From assembly GCF_014117425.1 (NCBI RefSeq), contig NZ_CP059725.1, forward strand, positions 2,170,001 to 2,234,000: DNA of 64,000 nt, given 5' to 3'. The position numbers were made by a program, and so were the translations under genes. Within the stretch, counting starts at the first letter, position 1, and each line of letters opens with the position of its first letter. Below the pieces are notes generated by a model. That model had not been told where the DNA came from, did not search any database, and was given only the letters and a program-made list of their open reading frames with translations. The stretch comes from Bartonella sp. HY038. Lineage in GTDB: Bacteria; Pseudomonadota; Alphaproteobacteria; Rhizobiales; Rhizobiaceae. Below, piece after piece: positions 1 through 9,712 of the stretch.

Positions 1-272
1 ATAAGCTTTGTTTCATCAATTCTATCATCAAAACGAAAGTCGTGATCCATATACAAGGGATGATTTATAAATTGTTCAAAATAACGCGTTTGACGTTTGA
101 GTATCTCCTCCATAGCATGTAAGGCAGCAGCCCGATGACTTACCTCCCCTTCATAATCGCCTTTTAAGTGCAAATGCACATAATCAACCTCGCAATAGGT
201 GTACTTTTTATGCAGGCGTTTCGTAAAGTCGGGGTCTAATAATTCAAACAAATCATACCGTAAAAAACTCAT
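1..272 (-). CDS. Hypothetical protein, N-terminal part only
   Basis: A leftward reading frame opens with ATG at 272 and runs off the window after about 90 codons without a stop. It begins MSFLRYDLFELLDPDF and is rich in charged and aromatic residues (KKYTYCEVDYVHLHLKGDY). No signal peptide or membrane segment is visible. I do not recognise the family. It lies downstream of the hflKC terminator, so it is probably a separate transcription unit. The frame is uninterrupted, which supports a real gene, but the 3' part is outside the window. Confidence 0.5.
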   Translation of the reverse strand, partial: MSFLRYDLFELLDPDFTKRLHKKYTYCEVDYVHLHLKGDYEGEVSHRAAALHAMEEILKRQTRYFEQFINHPLYMDHDFRFDDRIDETKL

Positions 273-591
273 GCTTTCTCCATCATAGAAAATTAAATTT
301 CCAAACCGATCGGCGGCCCCCCCCCAAAAATGGTTTCATTACGGAACACCTATAGCGAATAATTTAAATATTTAAGCCACACAAATAGCAATATTAAAAT
401 CTAATCATCAAAGACTAACGCATTTTTCTAAAATAAATCATTATGGCGCTGCTTCAACAATAAATTGGCCGCTCTAAATCTTGCGGAACTTTCGCTCACC
501 ATATTCTTCTCAGAATTTAAACGTTAAAAATAAAAAAGCGCGGCCAATATTTCACAGCCGCGCTTCATTAATAAAAAACTACGGATATATC
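273..591. other. Intergenic region with poly-C tract
   Basis: No open gene is visible here. The stretch holds the hflKC terminator (536-565) and an uninterrupted run of nine C followed by five A at 317-330, just upstream of the partial leftward gene. The rest is A+T-rich without recognisable motifs. Confidence 0.5.
529..565 (-). terminator. Rho-independent terminator after hflC
   Basis: A perfect 9-bp stem (AAGCGCGGC at 536-544 with GCCGCGCTT at 557-565) and a 12-nt loop lie about 26 nt past the hflC stop. On the minus strand the stem is followed by TTTTTTATTTTT. This is a classic intrinsic terminator closing the hflKC unit. Confidence 0.85.
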
Positions 592-1476
592 CTAGTTTTG
601 TGGTTTTACAACTCCAGTTGGGTTGCGCATAAGATCAAAAAATGACCAATCTGGCGTAATAACCATTGGTGTATCTTTGATACTTTGATATTTATCCATC
701 GATAGCCAAAACTGGTAAAAATTTGGATTTGACTCTACCGCATCATTCATCAAACGTGCGGCCTCAGCTTGTCCTTCACCTTTTAAGACTTCGGCATCGC
801 GAGCTGCGATAGCAACGCTTTCTACATAGCTTCTATCAGCCTTCGCGATAATGCTAATGCGTTCTGCATTACCAAGAGACAAAATACTTTCAGCTGCTGC
901 TCGGCGTTCTTGATTCATACGCTCATAAATACCATTAGACAAATCTGTCGGCAGGTCAGTTTTGCGGATACGCACATCAACAATATCGATACCTAAAGGC
1001 TTTGCTTCTTCAACCATCTGCCGTTGAATATCGCGCATCATTTCAATTCGTTGATCTGATAGGGCGGCATTAAAATCACGAACACCGTAAACAGCACCAA
1101 GAGCACTACGAAAACGTTGATCAAGATTGCGCTCCTCCGCAGTTTCTGGACGGCCATCACCAATTTGCTTAATGAACATTTCAGCATCAACAATGCGGTA
1201 AATTAAGAACGCATCAACTTCATAATAGCGGCCATTTTTTACCTGCACTGAATAGGTTGGCAGGTCGTAACGCAATAAGCGATTATCAACCCGAACAACA
1301 TCTTCAACCAATGGCATTTTAAAATAAAGCCCAGGAGCCTTTTCTGTCCGCACAATTTGGCTAACCCGTTTTACAACAACTTGCTCATTAGGATAAACAA
1401 TATAGACGGACATTGATATGCCAACAACAATAACAACTAAGGCAATTAAAATTGCAATCAGAGAACCCTGCTTCAT
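592..1476 (-). CDS. hflC: HflC, SPFH-domain modulator of FtsH
   Basis: HflC is a 294-residue SPFH/band-7 protein. With HflK it forms a large membrane-anchored complex around FtsH and modulates degradation of membrane proteins. One N-terminal transmembrane segment (about residues 5-27, IAILIALVVIVVGISMSVYIV) is followed by the band-7 domain, including VRVDNRLLRYDLP and RRAAAESILSLGNAER, and a helical C-terminus. Length fits the family. It starts 2 nt after the hflK stop, so the two are cotranscribed and probably translationally coupled. No DegP-type protease gene follows, unlike the layout I know from several Rhizobiales. Confidence 0.93.
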   Translation of the reverse strand: MKQGSLIAILIALVVIVVGISMSVYIVYPNEQVVVKRVSQIVRTEKAPGLYFKMPLVEDVVRVDNRLLRYDLPTYSVQVKNGRYYEVDAFLIYRIVDAEMFIKQIGDGRPETAEERNLDQRFRSALGAVYGVRDFNAALSDQRIEMMRDIQRQMVEEAKPLGIDIVDVRIRKTDLPTDLSNGIYERMNQERRAAAESILSLGNAERISIIAKADRSYVESVAIAARDAEVLKGEGQAEAARLMNDAVESNPNFYQFWLSMDKYQSIKDTPMVITPDWSFFDLMRNPTGVVKPQN

Positions 1477-1478
1477 GA

Positions 1479-2672
1479 TTATTTCGCTCCCCCAATGCTT
1501 GGATTAGTTGTCGTCGTTGAGGTTGCGCTACTTGATGTAGGTGCCCGCAACATATTATTTAGCGGCAAATAAGGTACAACACCGCTATTACCCTTATCAA
1601 TCACCAACTTATTAGGTGACGATAAAACCTGTTCCATCGTATCAACGTAAATACGATAACGTGTTGCGTCAGGTGCATTCTTTTCTTCTTGTGCAATAGC
1701 TCTAAAGCGTTGTGCGCGACCATCCGCTTCTGCAATTACGCGGGCTTTATATGCGCTTGCAGCTTCAACTAGGCGAGATACTTCACCCTGTGCTTCACCC
1801 TCTTTTTTATTCCGATACTGATCTGCGGTACTAACCATCTGGTTTCGCTGCTGTTCAGCCTGTTGGACAAGATTAAAGGCCTCCATCACCTTTTTAGGAG
1901 GCGCTGCATCATTAATTGCTACCTCTTTAAGGGTTACACCAACTTTATATTGATTAAGTGTATTTGCAATAATGGCCACAACTTCACGGGCGATTTCTGG
2001 ACGCTTATCACGCAGAACATCATTCATCGGACGACGCCCCACTACTTCGCGCATAGCACTTTCTGCCACCTGCTTGATTGTTTCAATTGGTTGAGAAACG
2101 TTAAACAAGAATTCTTCCGGATGGGTAACATTAAAGTAAAGGGCAAATTTTACATTAACAATATTTTGATCGCTTGTTAGCATAAGGCCAGAAACTTCAT
2201 CATTTCCTATGCTAATGTTGCGTTCAGCTGTGCCAGTTTTTACATAATCTTCAATCGGCCATAAGCGAAAATGCATGCCATCGGATAAAATTTGTTGTTG
2301 AGGCACACCAAAGCGTAGTTTAATAGCCTTTTCGTTTGGCTGCACAAAGAAAATAGATTTATAAGCAACGAAAATAACGGCAAGGACTATGATAACAAAA
2401 ACAATCATTCCACCGCCAAATTGTTGCAATTTTTGCTGGCCCTTGCGTAATAAATCGTCCATATCTGGCGGTGTTGGTCCATTTTTGCCGCCGCCGTTAT
2501 TGCCGCCGCTACCACCGTTACTACTGCCATTATTACCATTATTGCCGCTGCCATTGGGACGACCCCAAGGGCTTTTGTTGCCATCATTATTATTTCCACC
2601 GCCCCATGGGCCGCTTTTACTTTCGCTGCCTCCCAATGGGCCGCTGCCTCCGCTTTGATTACTCCAGGGCAT
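1479..2672 (-). CDS. hflK: HflK, SPFH-domain partner of HflC
   Basis: I place the start at 2672 (protein begins MPWSNQSGG), because GAGGT lies 6 nt upstream and the family begins this way. A longer frame to 2750 has no such support. The protein has 397 residues. Residues 1-75 are a low-complexity Gly/Asn/Ser region, typical of HflK and cytoplasmic. A transmembrane segment follows at about 89-108, then the SPFH domain (QPNEKAIKLRFG, DQNIVNVKFALYF) and a coiled-coil region (LVQQAEQQRNQMVSTADQYRN). It forms the HflKC cage around FtsH together with the next gene. Overlapping Pro/Leu-rich frames on the other strand are shadows of the Gly/Asn repeat. Confidence 0.93.
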   Translation of the reverse strand: MPWSNQSGGSGPLGGSESKSGPWGGGNNNDGNKSPWGRPNGSGNNGNNGSSNGGSGGNNGGGKNGPTPPDMDDLLRKGQQKLQQFGGGMIVFVIIVLAVIFVAYKSIFFVQPNEKAIKLRFGVPQQQILSDGMHFRLWPIEDYVKTGTAERNISIGNDEVSGLMLTSDQNIVNVKFALYFNVTHPEEFLFNVSQPIETIKQVAESAMREVVGRRPMNDVLRDKRPEIAREVVAIIANTLNQYKVGVTLKEVAINDAAPPKKVMEAFNLVQQAEQQRNQMVSTADQYRNKKEGEAQGEVSRLVEAASAYKARVIAEADGRAQRFRAIAQEEKNAPDATRYRIYVDTMEQVLSSPNKLVIDKGNSGVVPYLPLNNMLRAPTSSSATSTTTTNPSIGGAK

Positions 2673-2837
2673 CTCTACCTCGTTTTTTGCATGAAATTCA
2701 CGCTTAATTGATCGTGCATTGGTTATAGGGATCAAAATGGTGGCTTTCAACGCAAGACACCATTTTTTTCTGATTTTTTTAGTCTTTTATTAAAAAATTT
2801 GCCGATTATTAGATAAAATGTCTATTTATGATAAAAT

Positions 2838-5300
2838 TTAAAGTTTTTTTACAAAACTATCAACAACGCGCTTTTGTCCCGCCTTGTCAAAATCAATGGT
2901 TAATTTAGTTCCCTCAATATTTGCAACATCACCATTGCCAAATTTCATATGGAAAACACGATCGCCGATCTTAAAATCCGATGCTACATCAGAAACAGAT
3001 TTTGCAACTAATTCCCCATTAATTGTTTTGCCGTTAAACTTATTTGCGCCAAATCCTGCTTGCGCCTCACCATAGCCAACGCGCTCAACATTAGCACCAG
3101 AACGGTTCCCCCAATTGTCGCGCGTTGCCTTATTTTTATGCTGCTGGGCACGTTGCCAACCGGGTGTTGCATAAGTGTTTTCAAATGGATCATGGCGATC
3201 AAAGCGCGATTGACCATAGCCTCCATAGCTGGTGTCTACCGCACCCACTTCAACATGACCTTCAGGTAATTCATCCAAGAAGCGTGAGGGAATTGTTGTC
3301 TGCCAAAGACCATGAATACGGCGGTTGGAAACAAACCAAATATGAAGATTCTTTTTAGCCCGCGTTACACCAACATAAGCAAGGCGGCGCTCTTCCTCAA
3401 GACCAGATCGCCCCCCTTCATCTAGGGAACGTTGATGGGGAAATAACCCCTCCTCCCAACCAGGTAAGAACACCGTATCAAATTCTAAGCCCTTAGCGGA
3501 ATGCAAGGTCATAATATTAACCGCATCAGTCGCCTCATTTTGCTCGGCATCCATAACCAATGAGACATGTTCTAAAAAGCCGCGCAGGCTTTCAAACTCT
3601 TCCATTGAGCGGATAAGCTCTTTCAAGTTTTCAAGCCGCCCCGGAGCTTCTGCCGAGCGATCATTTTGCCACATTGCCGTATAGCCAGACTCGTCAAGTA
3701 TTGCTTCGGCAAGTTCAGTATGGGGGGTATTATTGAGCCTATCTTGCCAACGGCGGAAATTCTCCACCACTTCACGCAAGGCACTGCGCGGCTTTGGCTT
3801 TAATTCATCGGTCTCAATCAGTTCTGCACTCGCGGCAAACATCGAAATATTACGCGCCCGCGCCGCATCATGGATTTGCCGAATAGTTGCATCACCAAGA
3901 CCACGCTTTGGCGTATTAACGATACGCTCAAAAGCAAGATCATCCAAAGGTTGCGCAACAACCCGAAAATAAGCCATAGCATCGCGAATTTCCATCCGCT
4001 CGTAAAAACGCGGACCGCCAATCACCCGATAATTTAAACCAAGCGTTACAAAGCGATCTTCAAACTCGCGCATTTGAAATGAAGCACGCACCAAAATAGC
4101 CATGTCATTAAGCGCGTGGCCTTGGCGTTGCAATTGTTCAATCTCTTCGCCAACGGCGCGGGCTTCTTCTTCAGAATCCCAAGCCGCATGCACTTGCACT
4201 TTTTGTGCCTCGCTGTGATCTAACTCGGTAAATAGAGTTTTACCAAGCCGCCCCTCATTATAGGAAATAAGGTGCGATGCGGTTGCCAAAATATGGGTAG
4301 TTGAGCGGTAATTACGCTCAAGCCGTACAACGACAGCACCGGGAAAATCTTTTTCAAAGCGTAAAATATTATCAACTTCAGCGCCGCGCCAACCATAAAT
4401 AGACTGGTCATCATCGCCCACACAGCACAAATTAACCGTTTCACCATTTGGGCGTTGCGCTAAAAGGCGTAACCACAAATATTGCGCTGTATTGGTGTCT
4501 TGATATTCGTCAACTAAAATATACCGGAATTTTTTATGATACTCACGCAAAACATCGGGATTGTTTTGGAAAATACGAATTGGATGCAACAGCAAATCGC
4601 CAAAATCACAGCAATTCAAAACTTTCAGGCGATCTTGATAAGCTCGGTAAAGTTCACGGCCCTTACCATTACCAAATGAACGTGCATCACCTTCAGAAAT
4701 TTTTTCAGGCGATAGGCCACGATTTTTCCAGCCATCAATCATTTGCGCAAAAGCGCGAGCTGGCCAACGCTTATCATCAAGCCCTTCAGCCTGAATAAGC
4801 TGTTTGATAAGACGAATAACATCATCAGTATCAAGAATTGTAAAATCACTGCGTAAACCAGCAAGCTCGGCATGGCGGCGCAATAATTTAACACCAATTG
4901 AATGGAAGGTACCAAGCCAAGGCATGCCTTCAACCGCACCGCCAACAAGATCGCCAATACGGTGCTTCATCTCACGGGCAGCTTTATTGGTAAAGGTAAC
5001 GGCTAAAATTTGGCTAGGATAGGCAAGGCCTAAGGATAAAATATGGCCAATACGGGTGGTTAAAACACGAGTTTTACCCGTTCCTGCACCGGCAAGCACA
5101 AGCACCGGTCCTTCTGTGGTAACAACTGCTAAACGTTGCTCAGGGTTTAACCCATCAAGATAGGCGGCTTCCGCTGGCTTTAATTGCCGCGCAGCCATAG
5201 CCCTTGCCGCAATGCTACCAGTTCTTACTGGTGGAACATCTTCACGTTGTGGCTTTTCATCATCGTCAAAAAACGGTATATCATCTGGAAAATCGCTCAT
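2838..5300 (-). CDS. uvrD: UvrD/PcrA-type superfamily 1 DNA helicase
   Basis: This 820-residue ATP-dependent 3'-5' helicase acts in nucleotide excision and mismatch repair and in clearing stalled complexes. The SF1A motifs appear in order: Walker A GAGTGKT (residues 71-77), motif II VDEYQDTN, motif III GDDDQSIYGWRGA, motif IV LERNYRST, and motif V MTLHSAKGLEFDTVFLPG. The C-terminal 50 residues (IGDRVFHMKFGNGDV) form the small Tudor-like domain that contacts RNA polymerase in PcrA/UvrD. An acidic N-terminal extension of about 45 residues precedes the helicase core. It is monocistronic between hflK and an intergenic gap. Confidence 0.94.
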   Translation of the reverse strand: MSDFPDDIPFFDDDEKPQREDVPPVRTGSIAARAMAARQLKPAEAAYLDGLNPEQRLAVVTTEGPVLVLAGAGTGKTRVLTTRIGHILSLGLAYPSQILAVTFTNKAAREMKHRIGDLVGGAVEGMPWLGTFHSIGVKLLRRHAELAGLRSDFTILDTDDVIRLIKQLIQAEGLDDKRWPARAFAQMIDGWKNRGLSPEKISEGDARSFGNGKGRELYRAYQDRLKVLNCCDFGDLLLHPIRIFQNNPDVLREYHKKFRYILVDEYQDTNTAQYLWLRLLAQRPNGETVNLCCVGDDDQSIYGWRGAEVDNILRFEKDFPGAVVVRLERNYRSTTHILATASHLISYNEGRLGKTLFTELDHSEAQKVQVHAAWDSEEEARAVGEEIEQLQRQGHALNDMAILVRASFQMREFEDRFVTLGLNYRVIGGPRFYERMEIRDAMAYFRVVAQPLDDLAFERIVNTPKRGLGDATIRQIHDAARARNISMFAASAELIETDELKPKPRSALREVVENFRRWQDRLNNTPHTELAEAILDESGYTAMWQNDRSAEAPGRLENLKELIRSMEEFESLRGFLEHVSLVMDAEQNEATDAVNIMTLHSAKGLEFDTVFLPGWEEGLFPHQRSLDEGGRSGLEEERRLAYVGVTRAKKNLHIWFVSNRRIHGLWQTTIPSRFLDELPEGHVEVGAVDTSYGGYGQSRFDRHDPFENTYATPGWQRAQQHKNKATRDNWGNRSGANVERVGYGEAQAGFGANKFNGKTINGELVAKSVSDVASDFKIGDRVFHMKFGNGDVANIEGTKLTIDFDKAGQKRVVDSFVKKL

Positions 5301-5584
5301 AGTTTATATTTAGTGCATTATGAACTAAACTGCCAGTTCCGCGATTAAAAATTTAAAAGTTTTCCTAGGGAATTTAAACAAAGACATCATTTTTGTTTTA
5401 AGCCTCAAATAATATCCTGCAAAACTGCGGTACAATTTCTAACGATTTGCAAAAAACATTGGCGAGGCTTCACCTATTATATCAGAGCTCTGACTTTTAA
5501 CGCCTTGACTTAATTAATGAAATATTGCTTTTATTAGCATTGATAATTTCGATGAAATTATCAATTAAAGCAAAGGAAATGAAT

Positions 5585-5875
5585 ATGTTAAAAGTTATTG
5601 CTGAATTTTTCATAAAAGAAGATGCTATTGATGTGGTTTTGCCATATTTTAAACAGCTCGTTGATGAAACTCGTAAAGAGCCACTTTGTATTTCGTATAA
5701 TCTTTGCATAGACCAAGAAGATAAAAGCCATTTTATTTTCATCGAACAATGGCCAGATAAAAATGCATTGGATATTCATAGTGCAAGCGAGCATTTTCAA
5801 AAATTAGTACCGCTTATCGATATGCATAAGAAGCAAGATGCACGGATCATCTTAATGGATGAGCTTAATCTGTAA
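5585..5875 (+). CDS. Antibiotic-biosynthesis-monooxygenase (YgiN-like) fold protein
   Basis: From ATG 5585 (AAGGAA 6 nt upstream) the protein has 96 residues. A longer upstream frame to 5525 lacks a ribosome site. The sequence fits the small dimeric alpha+beta ABM fold of putative quinol monooxygenases: MLKVIAEFFIKEDAIDVVLPYF, then EPLCISYNLCID, then FIFIEQWPDKNALDIHSASEHF. That last motif (EQW followed by D-x-HxxSxHF) is the family hallmark. The substrate cannot be told from sequence. It stands alone on the plus strand, convergent with fdhD. Confidence 0.75.
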   Translation: MLKVIAEFFIKEDAIDVVLPYFKQLVDETRKEPLCISYNLCIDQEDKSHFIFIEQWPDKNALDIHSASEHFQKLVPLIDMHKKQDARIILMDELNL

Positions 5876-5967
5876 CAACTTATTCCTAAAGCTAAAACAT
5901 GGAGAAACTAAATAATTTTATTGCTTTTAGCTCATACCCTTCAACTTTTGGGTTGGAATGAATAAAT

Positions 5968-6798
5968 TTAAATAATGCGCTCTGCATTTGAGTGGATTTC
6001 AAAGCTTTGTCCACGCGCTCTTGCGATAACCGTAAGATTAGCAGCCTTGCCTATGCGCAAGGCTTCAGCCGTTGGCGCTGAAATGCCAATAACAACACCG
6101 CTACCAGCAATTGCAGCTTTTTGAATAATCTCAACGGACAAACGGCTAGTGACAACAATTGCCCCAGCGCCAATATCAACTCCCTGCAGAAGCAAAGTGC
6201 CTATAAGCTTATCAACGGCATTATGGCGGCCAATATCTTCACAAATTTCCAGTAATCCCTGCCCTGCAACATAAAAACCGGCAGCATGGGCACAGCGGGT
6301 GAGTTGATTTAATTTTTGCCCCAAATTCAAAAGTCCAACAGCGTCACAAATATCGCTTGCTGTAAGCGAAATTTCACCTTTATACTGAGGTACAATGCGC
6401 ATTGCAGCTTCAATAGATTCAACACCGCATAGGCCACAACCAACAGGGCCTGCCATATGGCGACGACGTTTTAAAAAAGCAGTTCGCGGCCGCTCATCTA
6501 ATCGCAATTGAATATCAACACCATCATCAAGTTGGATAATATTAATTTCATCAATTTCATCAATATGCGAAATAATGTTTTCAGTTAAACTAAAACCAAC
6601 AGCAAATTCTGCCAAATCATCGGGGGTTGCCATCATTACTGCATGGGTCGTGCCGTCATAACTTACAGCTACGGCTATTTCTTCGGCAATGGCAACCTCA
6701 ATTGGCTGTTTCACGCCATTTTCCACCCGTGTGACACAGTCCATACGGTTAACCGGCGCGCCCACCAGCTCGGAATAAATGGGTATTTTCTTCTTCAA
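5968..6798 (-). CDS. fdhD: FdhD, sulfur carrier for formate dehydrogenase
   Basis: FdhD transfers sulfur from a cysteine desulfurase to the molybdenum/bis-MGD cofactor, which activates formate dehydrogenase. The protein has 276 residues, the usual length. The two essential cysteines lie in PVGCGLCGVESIE at residues 121 and 124, and GRHNAVDKLIG and VTSRLSVEIIQKA are also family motifs. No formate dehydrogenase genes are in the window, so its client is encoded elsewhere. Confidence 0.93.
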   Translation of the reverse strand: MKKKIPIYSELVGAPVNRMDCVTRVENGVKQPIEVAIAEEIAVAVSYDGTTHAVMMATPDDLAEFAVGFSLTENIISHIDEIDEINIIQLDDGVDIQLRLDERPRTAFLKRRRHMAGPVGCGLCGVESIEAAMRIVPQYKGEISLTASDICDAVGLLNLGQKLNQLTRCAHAAGFYVAGQGLLEICEDIGRHNAVDKLIGTLLLQGVDIGAGAIVVTSRLSVEIIQKAAIAGSGVVIGISAPTAEALRIGKAANLTVIARARGQSFEIHSNAERII

Positions 6799-6899
6799 TT
6801 TATTAAATCCAAATTATTTTTTGGCCAACATAGCAAAATAGCTATTTGAAAACAAACAGCTATTTAAATCAAATGCATATGGCTAAACAGTAGCCTTTG

Positions 6900-8624
6900 T
6901 CAATTTACTTTTTCCGCCTTAAAGGACGGATCACAATCTGGACAACAAGCAGCATAAAAACGCGTTTTGTCTGTTTTACCAATGCCGGGATTAAAACTAT
7001 TGGTTGGATCAAGCTTCATGTAATGATTGGCAAGGGCTGGCTTTGCCTTATAAAGATGGCCAACATTATGCTCTGCTGGATATTCCGCGCCGCGTTTATC
7101 AAGCACTTCCAGCATTTTCGCTTTTAATGCTTTAACATCAACACCTTTTTTGACCACATAATCTTGATGCAGCACATGGCAGAAAAAATGGCCGTAATAA
7201 GCCTTTTGCTCAATTTGCGCATCAATTTCTGGAGGCAAGCGCTCAAACCAATCATCATCATTGCGCCGCAAGGCGATATCAAGTGCTAAGACATCTTCTG
7301 ATGTTTTGGGGTGAACCAGCGCATAGCGAATAACAGCGCCAGCTGCAACAAAGCGATTAAGCATTGCCTTTTTGCCTTCATCCGCATCGCATAAAAACCA
7401 ACCAGATCCAACAGTTTCATTTAGCAAAGCTTCAGTCTGCTGCGCCAGTTTGCTCGAAACTTTTAAAATAAGATGATGTTCATATTGATTGCGATAATCA
7501 AGCATACGCTTTGGCATAACATCTGGCACAAGCTGCGTCGCTAATTGAATCATACGGTCTGATAGATTTACCGGCAAAAACGATAAATGCTCAAGTCTTG
7601 TATCAAGTGATTTTTTAAAGGCAAAAAAGCCCGGCAAGCGTTTAGTGCCAAGCTTATGAATCATAAGCAATGTATCCTTGCCATATTTATGCGAGATATC
7701 AAAACAATCTCGATGCATATATTCACCGCTTATCGGCAATTCATCAAATTCACTTAGCATACGGCGGCGCAAAACGGTTAAATCATTGGTATCATTGGTA
7801 CCAATATAATAGATTTTACTGTTTTCTTCTTTCGCAAAACTATCAAGGCGTACAGCAAAAACCGCTATTTTACCTGCAGAACCTGCAGCTTCAAAAAGCC
7901 CTGAGGGATCAGCATTAAACCTTGCAGGGGTTGCCGCATCCACCTCACGCACTTTTTGGCTATATTCATGATTGGAAGCCGCGCCAACATCATAGCTAAC
8001 CCATGCTGGATCGATCACCTTATTATCAAGCTTGGTCAAGATTTCTTCTGCAGTTTCACCAAGATCAATGCCTAAATGATTAACAAGTTGTAACTCGCCT
8101 TTTTCATCAATTTGCGCATATAGCGATAATTCCGTATAAGCTGGCCCTCTTTTTACCAAAGCACCGCCAGAATTATTACAAATACCACCAATGATAGATG
8201 CACCAATACAAGACGAGCCAATTACCGAATGGGGCTCGCGATTAAAGCTGCTTAAAATATCCTCAAGTTTATAAAGAGTGCCACCTGGTTGACTGATAAT
8301 TTGCTTGCCCTCATCCAACACATAAATATGATCAAGGCGAAGGGTGGAAATAATTGCGACATCGCGCTCATAACTGCCTTTAGGGGTTGATCCTTCCGTA
8401 AGGCCCGTATTAGATGCCTGCATAATGATAATGAAATCATTGGTAACCAATATTTTTAAACACTGCCATAATTCTGTTAATGAGCCAGGGATAATGACTA
8501 GCTTTGCATCGCCTTCGCCTGAGCGGAAGCCCTTGCGATAACGCTCGGTTTGATTTGCATCGGTTAAGCAATGCTTTTCACCAACAATACCTTTAATACT
8601 AGCAATAACAGAATTATCGGTCAT
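6900..8624 (-). CDS. dld: Respiratory FAD-dependent D-lactate dehydrogenase
   Basis: Dld oxidises D-lactate to pyruvate and feeds electrons to the quinone pool from the inner face of the membrane. The start at 8624 (MTDNSVIASIKG) is chosen because CCTCCC at 8631-8636 gives a strong GGGAGG ribosome site 6 nt away. The longer frame to 8681 is unsupported. The protein then has 574 residues, like E. coli Dld. The N-terminal PCMH-type FAD domain is visible (VIIPGSLTELWQCLKI, QASNTGLTEGSTP, IGASIIGGICNNSGG), and the C-terminal part carries GHFFCHVLHQDYVVKKG and EHNVGHLYKA. The gene is divergent from gloA, which supports a methylglyoxal to D-lactate to pyruvate route. Confidence 0.93.
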   Translation of the reverse strand: MTDNSVIASIKGIVGEKHCLTDANQTERYRKGFRSGEGDAKLVIIPGSLTELWQCLKILVTNDFIIIMQASNTGLTEGSTPKGSYERDVAIISTLRLDHIYVLDEGKQIISQPGGTLYKLEDILSSFNREPHSVIGSSCIGASIIGGICNNSGGALVKRGPAYTELSLYAQIDEKGELQLVNHLGIDLGETAEEILTKLDNKVIDPAWVSYDVGAASNHEYSQKVREVDAATPARFNADPSGLFEAAGSAGKIAVFAVRLDSFAKEENSKIYYIGTNDTNDLTVLRRRMLSEFDELPISGEYMHRDCFDISHKYGKDTLLMIHKLGTKRLPGFFAFKKSLDTRLEHLSFLPVNLSDRMIQLATQLVPDVMPKRMLDYRNQYEHHLILKVSSKLAQQTEALLNETVGSGWFLCDADEGKKAMLNRFVAAGAVIRYALVHPKTSEDVLALDIALRRNDDDWFERLPPEIDAQIEQKAYYGHFFCHVLHQDYVVKKGVDVKALKAKMLEVLDKRGAEYPAEHNVGHLYKAKPALANHYMKLDPTNSFNPGIGKTDKTRFYAACCPDCDPSFKAEKVN

Positions 8625-8842
8625 GTTGAGCCTCCCTAAATCAAGTAAACCATTTTCTTTCAGCTCTAATGCATTTTTCATTATAAGTAAAACATTTAAA
8701 ACTAAGCCGTTATATTAAAACGATTAATATGATAAAACCCATAAGACTTGTTTGTTGGATATTGGCATGCCTTGGCTAACTTTAATAAAAACGCTATAGT
8801 TGTATTTAGAACGAAGCTAAATAGCCTGTAAAGGAAAAGACA

Positions 8843-9238
8843 ATGGCAAAATTTGTCCATAGCATGATCCGCGTCCTTGAAGAAAAGCGATCAGTTGATT
8901 TTTACCAAAAAGCATTCAATTTAAAGGTTGCAGAAAAAATAGAATTTGACGACTTTACATTAATTTACTTGAGCAATGAAGAAAATAGTTTTGAATTGGA
9001 ATTAACAGTCAATAAAGGCCGAACCGAGCCTTATAATCTTGGTGATGGCTATGGCCATGCAGCTTTTGTCGTTGATGATATTGATGCCACTCACGCCCAA
9101 TTTGAACGTGATGGCTTTGCCCCACGTAAATTGGTGCAATTAGATCAACAGGGTAAAAAAGTTGCACGTTTTTTCTTTGTGGCCGACCCCGATGGCTACC
9201 AAATTGAAGTTATTGAAAAAGGTGGCCGCTTTGGTTAG
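8843..9238 (+). CDS. gloA: Lactoylglutathione lyase (glyoxalase I), VOC family
   Basis: Glyoxalase I converts the glutathione-methylglyoxal hemithioacetal to S-lactoylglutathione. The protein has 131 residues with two VOC beta-alpha-beta-beta-beta modules. By alignment to the E. coli enzyme from memory, the four metal ligands are His6 (FVHSMIRV), Glu53 (ELELTVN), His72 (GYGHAAF) and Glu122 (YQIEVIE), all present. DPDGYQIEVIE is the family signature. AAGGAAAAGACA precedes the ATG. It is divergent from dld, whose substrate is the end product of the glyoxalase pathway. Glyoxalase II is not in the window. Confidence 0.88.
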   Translation: MAKFVHSMIRVLEEKRSVDFYQKAFNLKVAEKIEFDDFTLIYLSNEENSFELELTVNKGRTEPYNLGDGYGHAAFVVDDIDATHAQFERDGFAPRKLVQLDQQGKKVARFFFVADPDGYQIEVIEKGGRFG

Positions 9239-9381
9239 TTTTTTTAATACTTAGCATTATAATTTACCAAATCACGAACAAAGTTCTTTTAGCTATTTTA
9301 GTTAAAATCTATTTTATAATAAAACCGCAATATTGGTGACTTATAATAGTTTAACTTTCGCGATGAATTAAAGGAAAAACT

Positions 9382-9705
9382 ATGTTTAAAGTTGGCGATA
9401 TTGTAAAGCTTAAATCAGGTGGCCCTGCCATGACCGCCCAAAAGGTTGATGGCGGCAAGGCAACCTGTATTTGGTTTAAAGATGATAGACTTAAAACGGC
9501 AGTTTTTCGCAAAGATACTGTTGAATTGGTCAATCCGGTTGAAAAAACAGACAAAGTAAAAGCTGACCTTTTACCTGTTTTCAAAACACCACCAATTATT
9601 GCAAAGGGCGATGAAACAAACAAAAAGGCTGTAAAGTCTAAAACTGCCAAGCCCAAAACAGCCGCAGCAGGTGCTATGTCTTCTGACCATAAAGATGAAG
9701 AGTAA
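9382..9705 (+). CDS. DUF2158 (YodC-type) small protein
   Basis: This is a 107-residue protein whose first 50 residues (MFKVGDIVKLKSGGPAMTAQ ... CIWFKD ... FRKDTVELV) match the small beta-barrel-like DUF2158/YodC family, whose role is unknown. The remaining half is a Lys/Ala-rich tail (KKAVKSKTAKPKTAAAG), likely disordered. AAAGGAAAA precedes the start, and a strong terminator follows the stop. Confidence 0.8.
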   Translation: MFKVGDIVKLKSGGPAMTAQKVDGGKATCIWFKDDRLKTAVFRKDTVELVNPVEKTDKVKADLLPVFKTPPIIAKGDETNKKAVKSKTAKPKTAAAGAMSSDHKDEE

Positions 9706-9712
9706 TTAAAAT

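Noticed and set aside
2389..2707. Proline/leucine-rich and His/Tyr/Cys-rich open frames on the plus strand
   Set aside because: They lie opposite the Gly/Asn-rich repeat of HflK and arise from its codon pattern.
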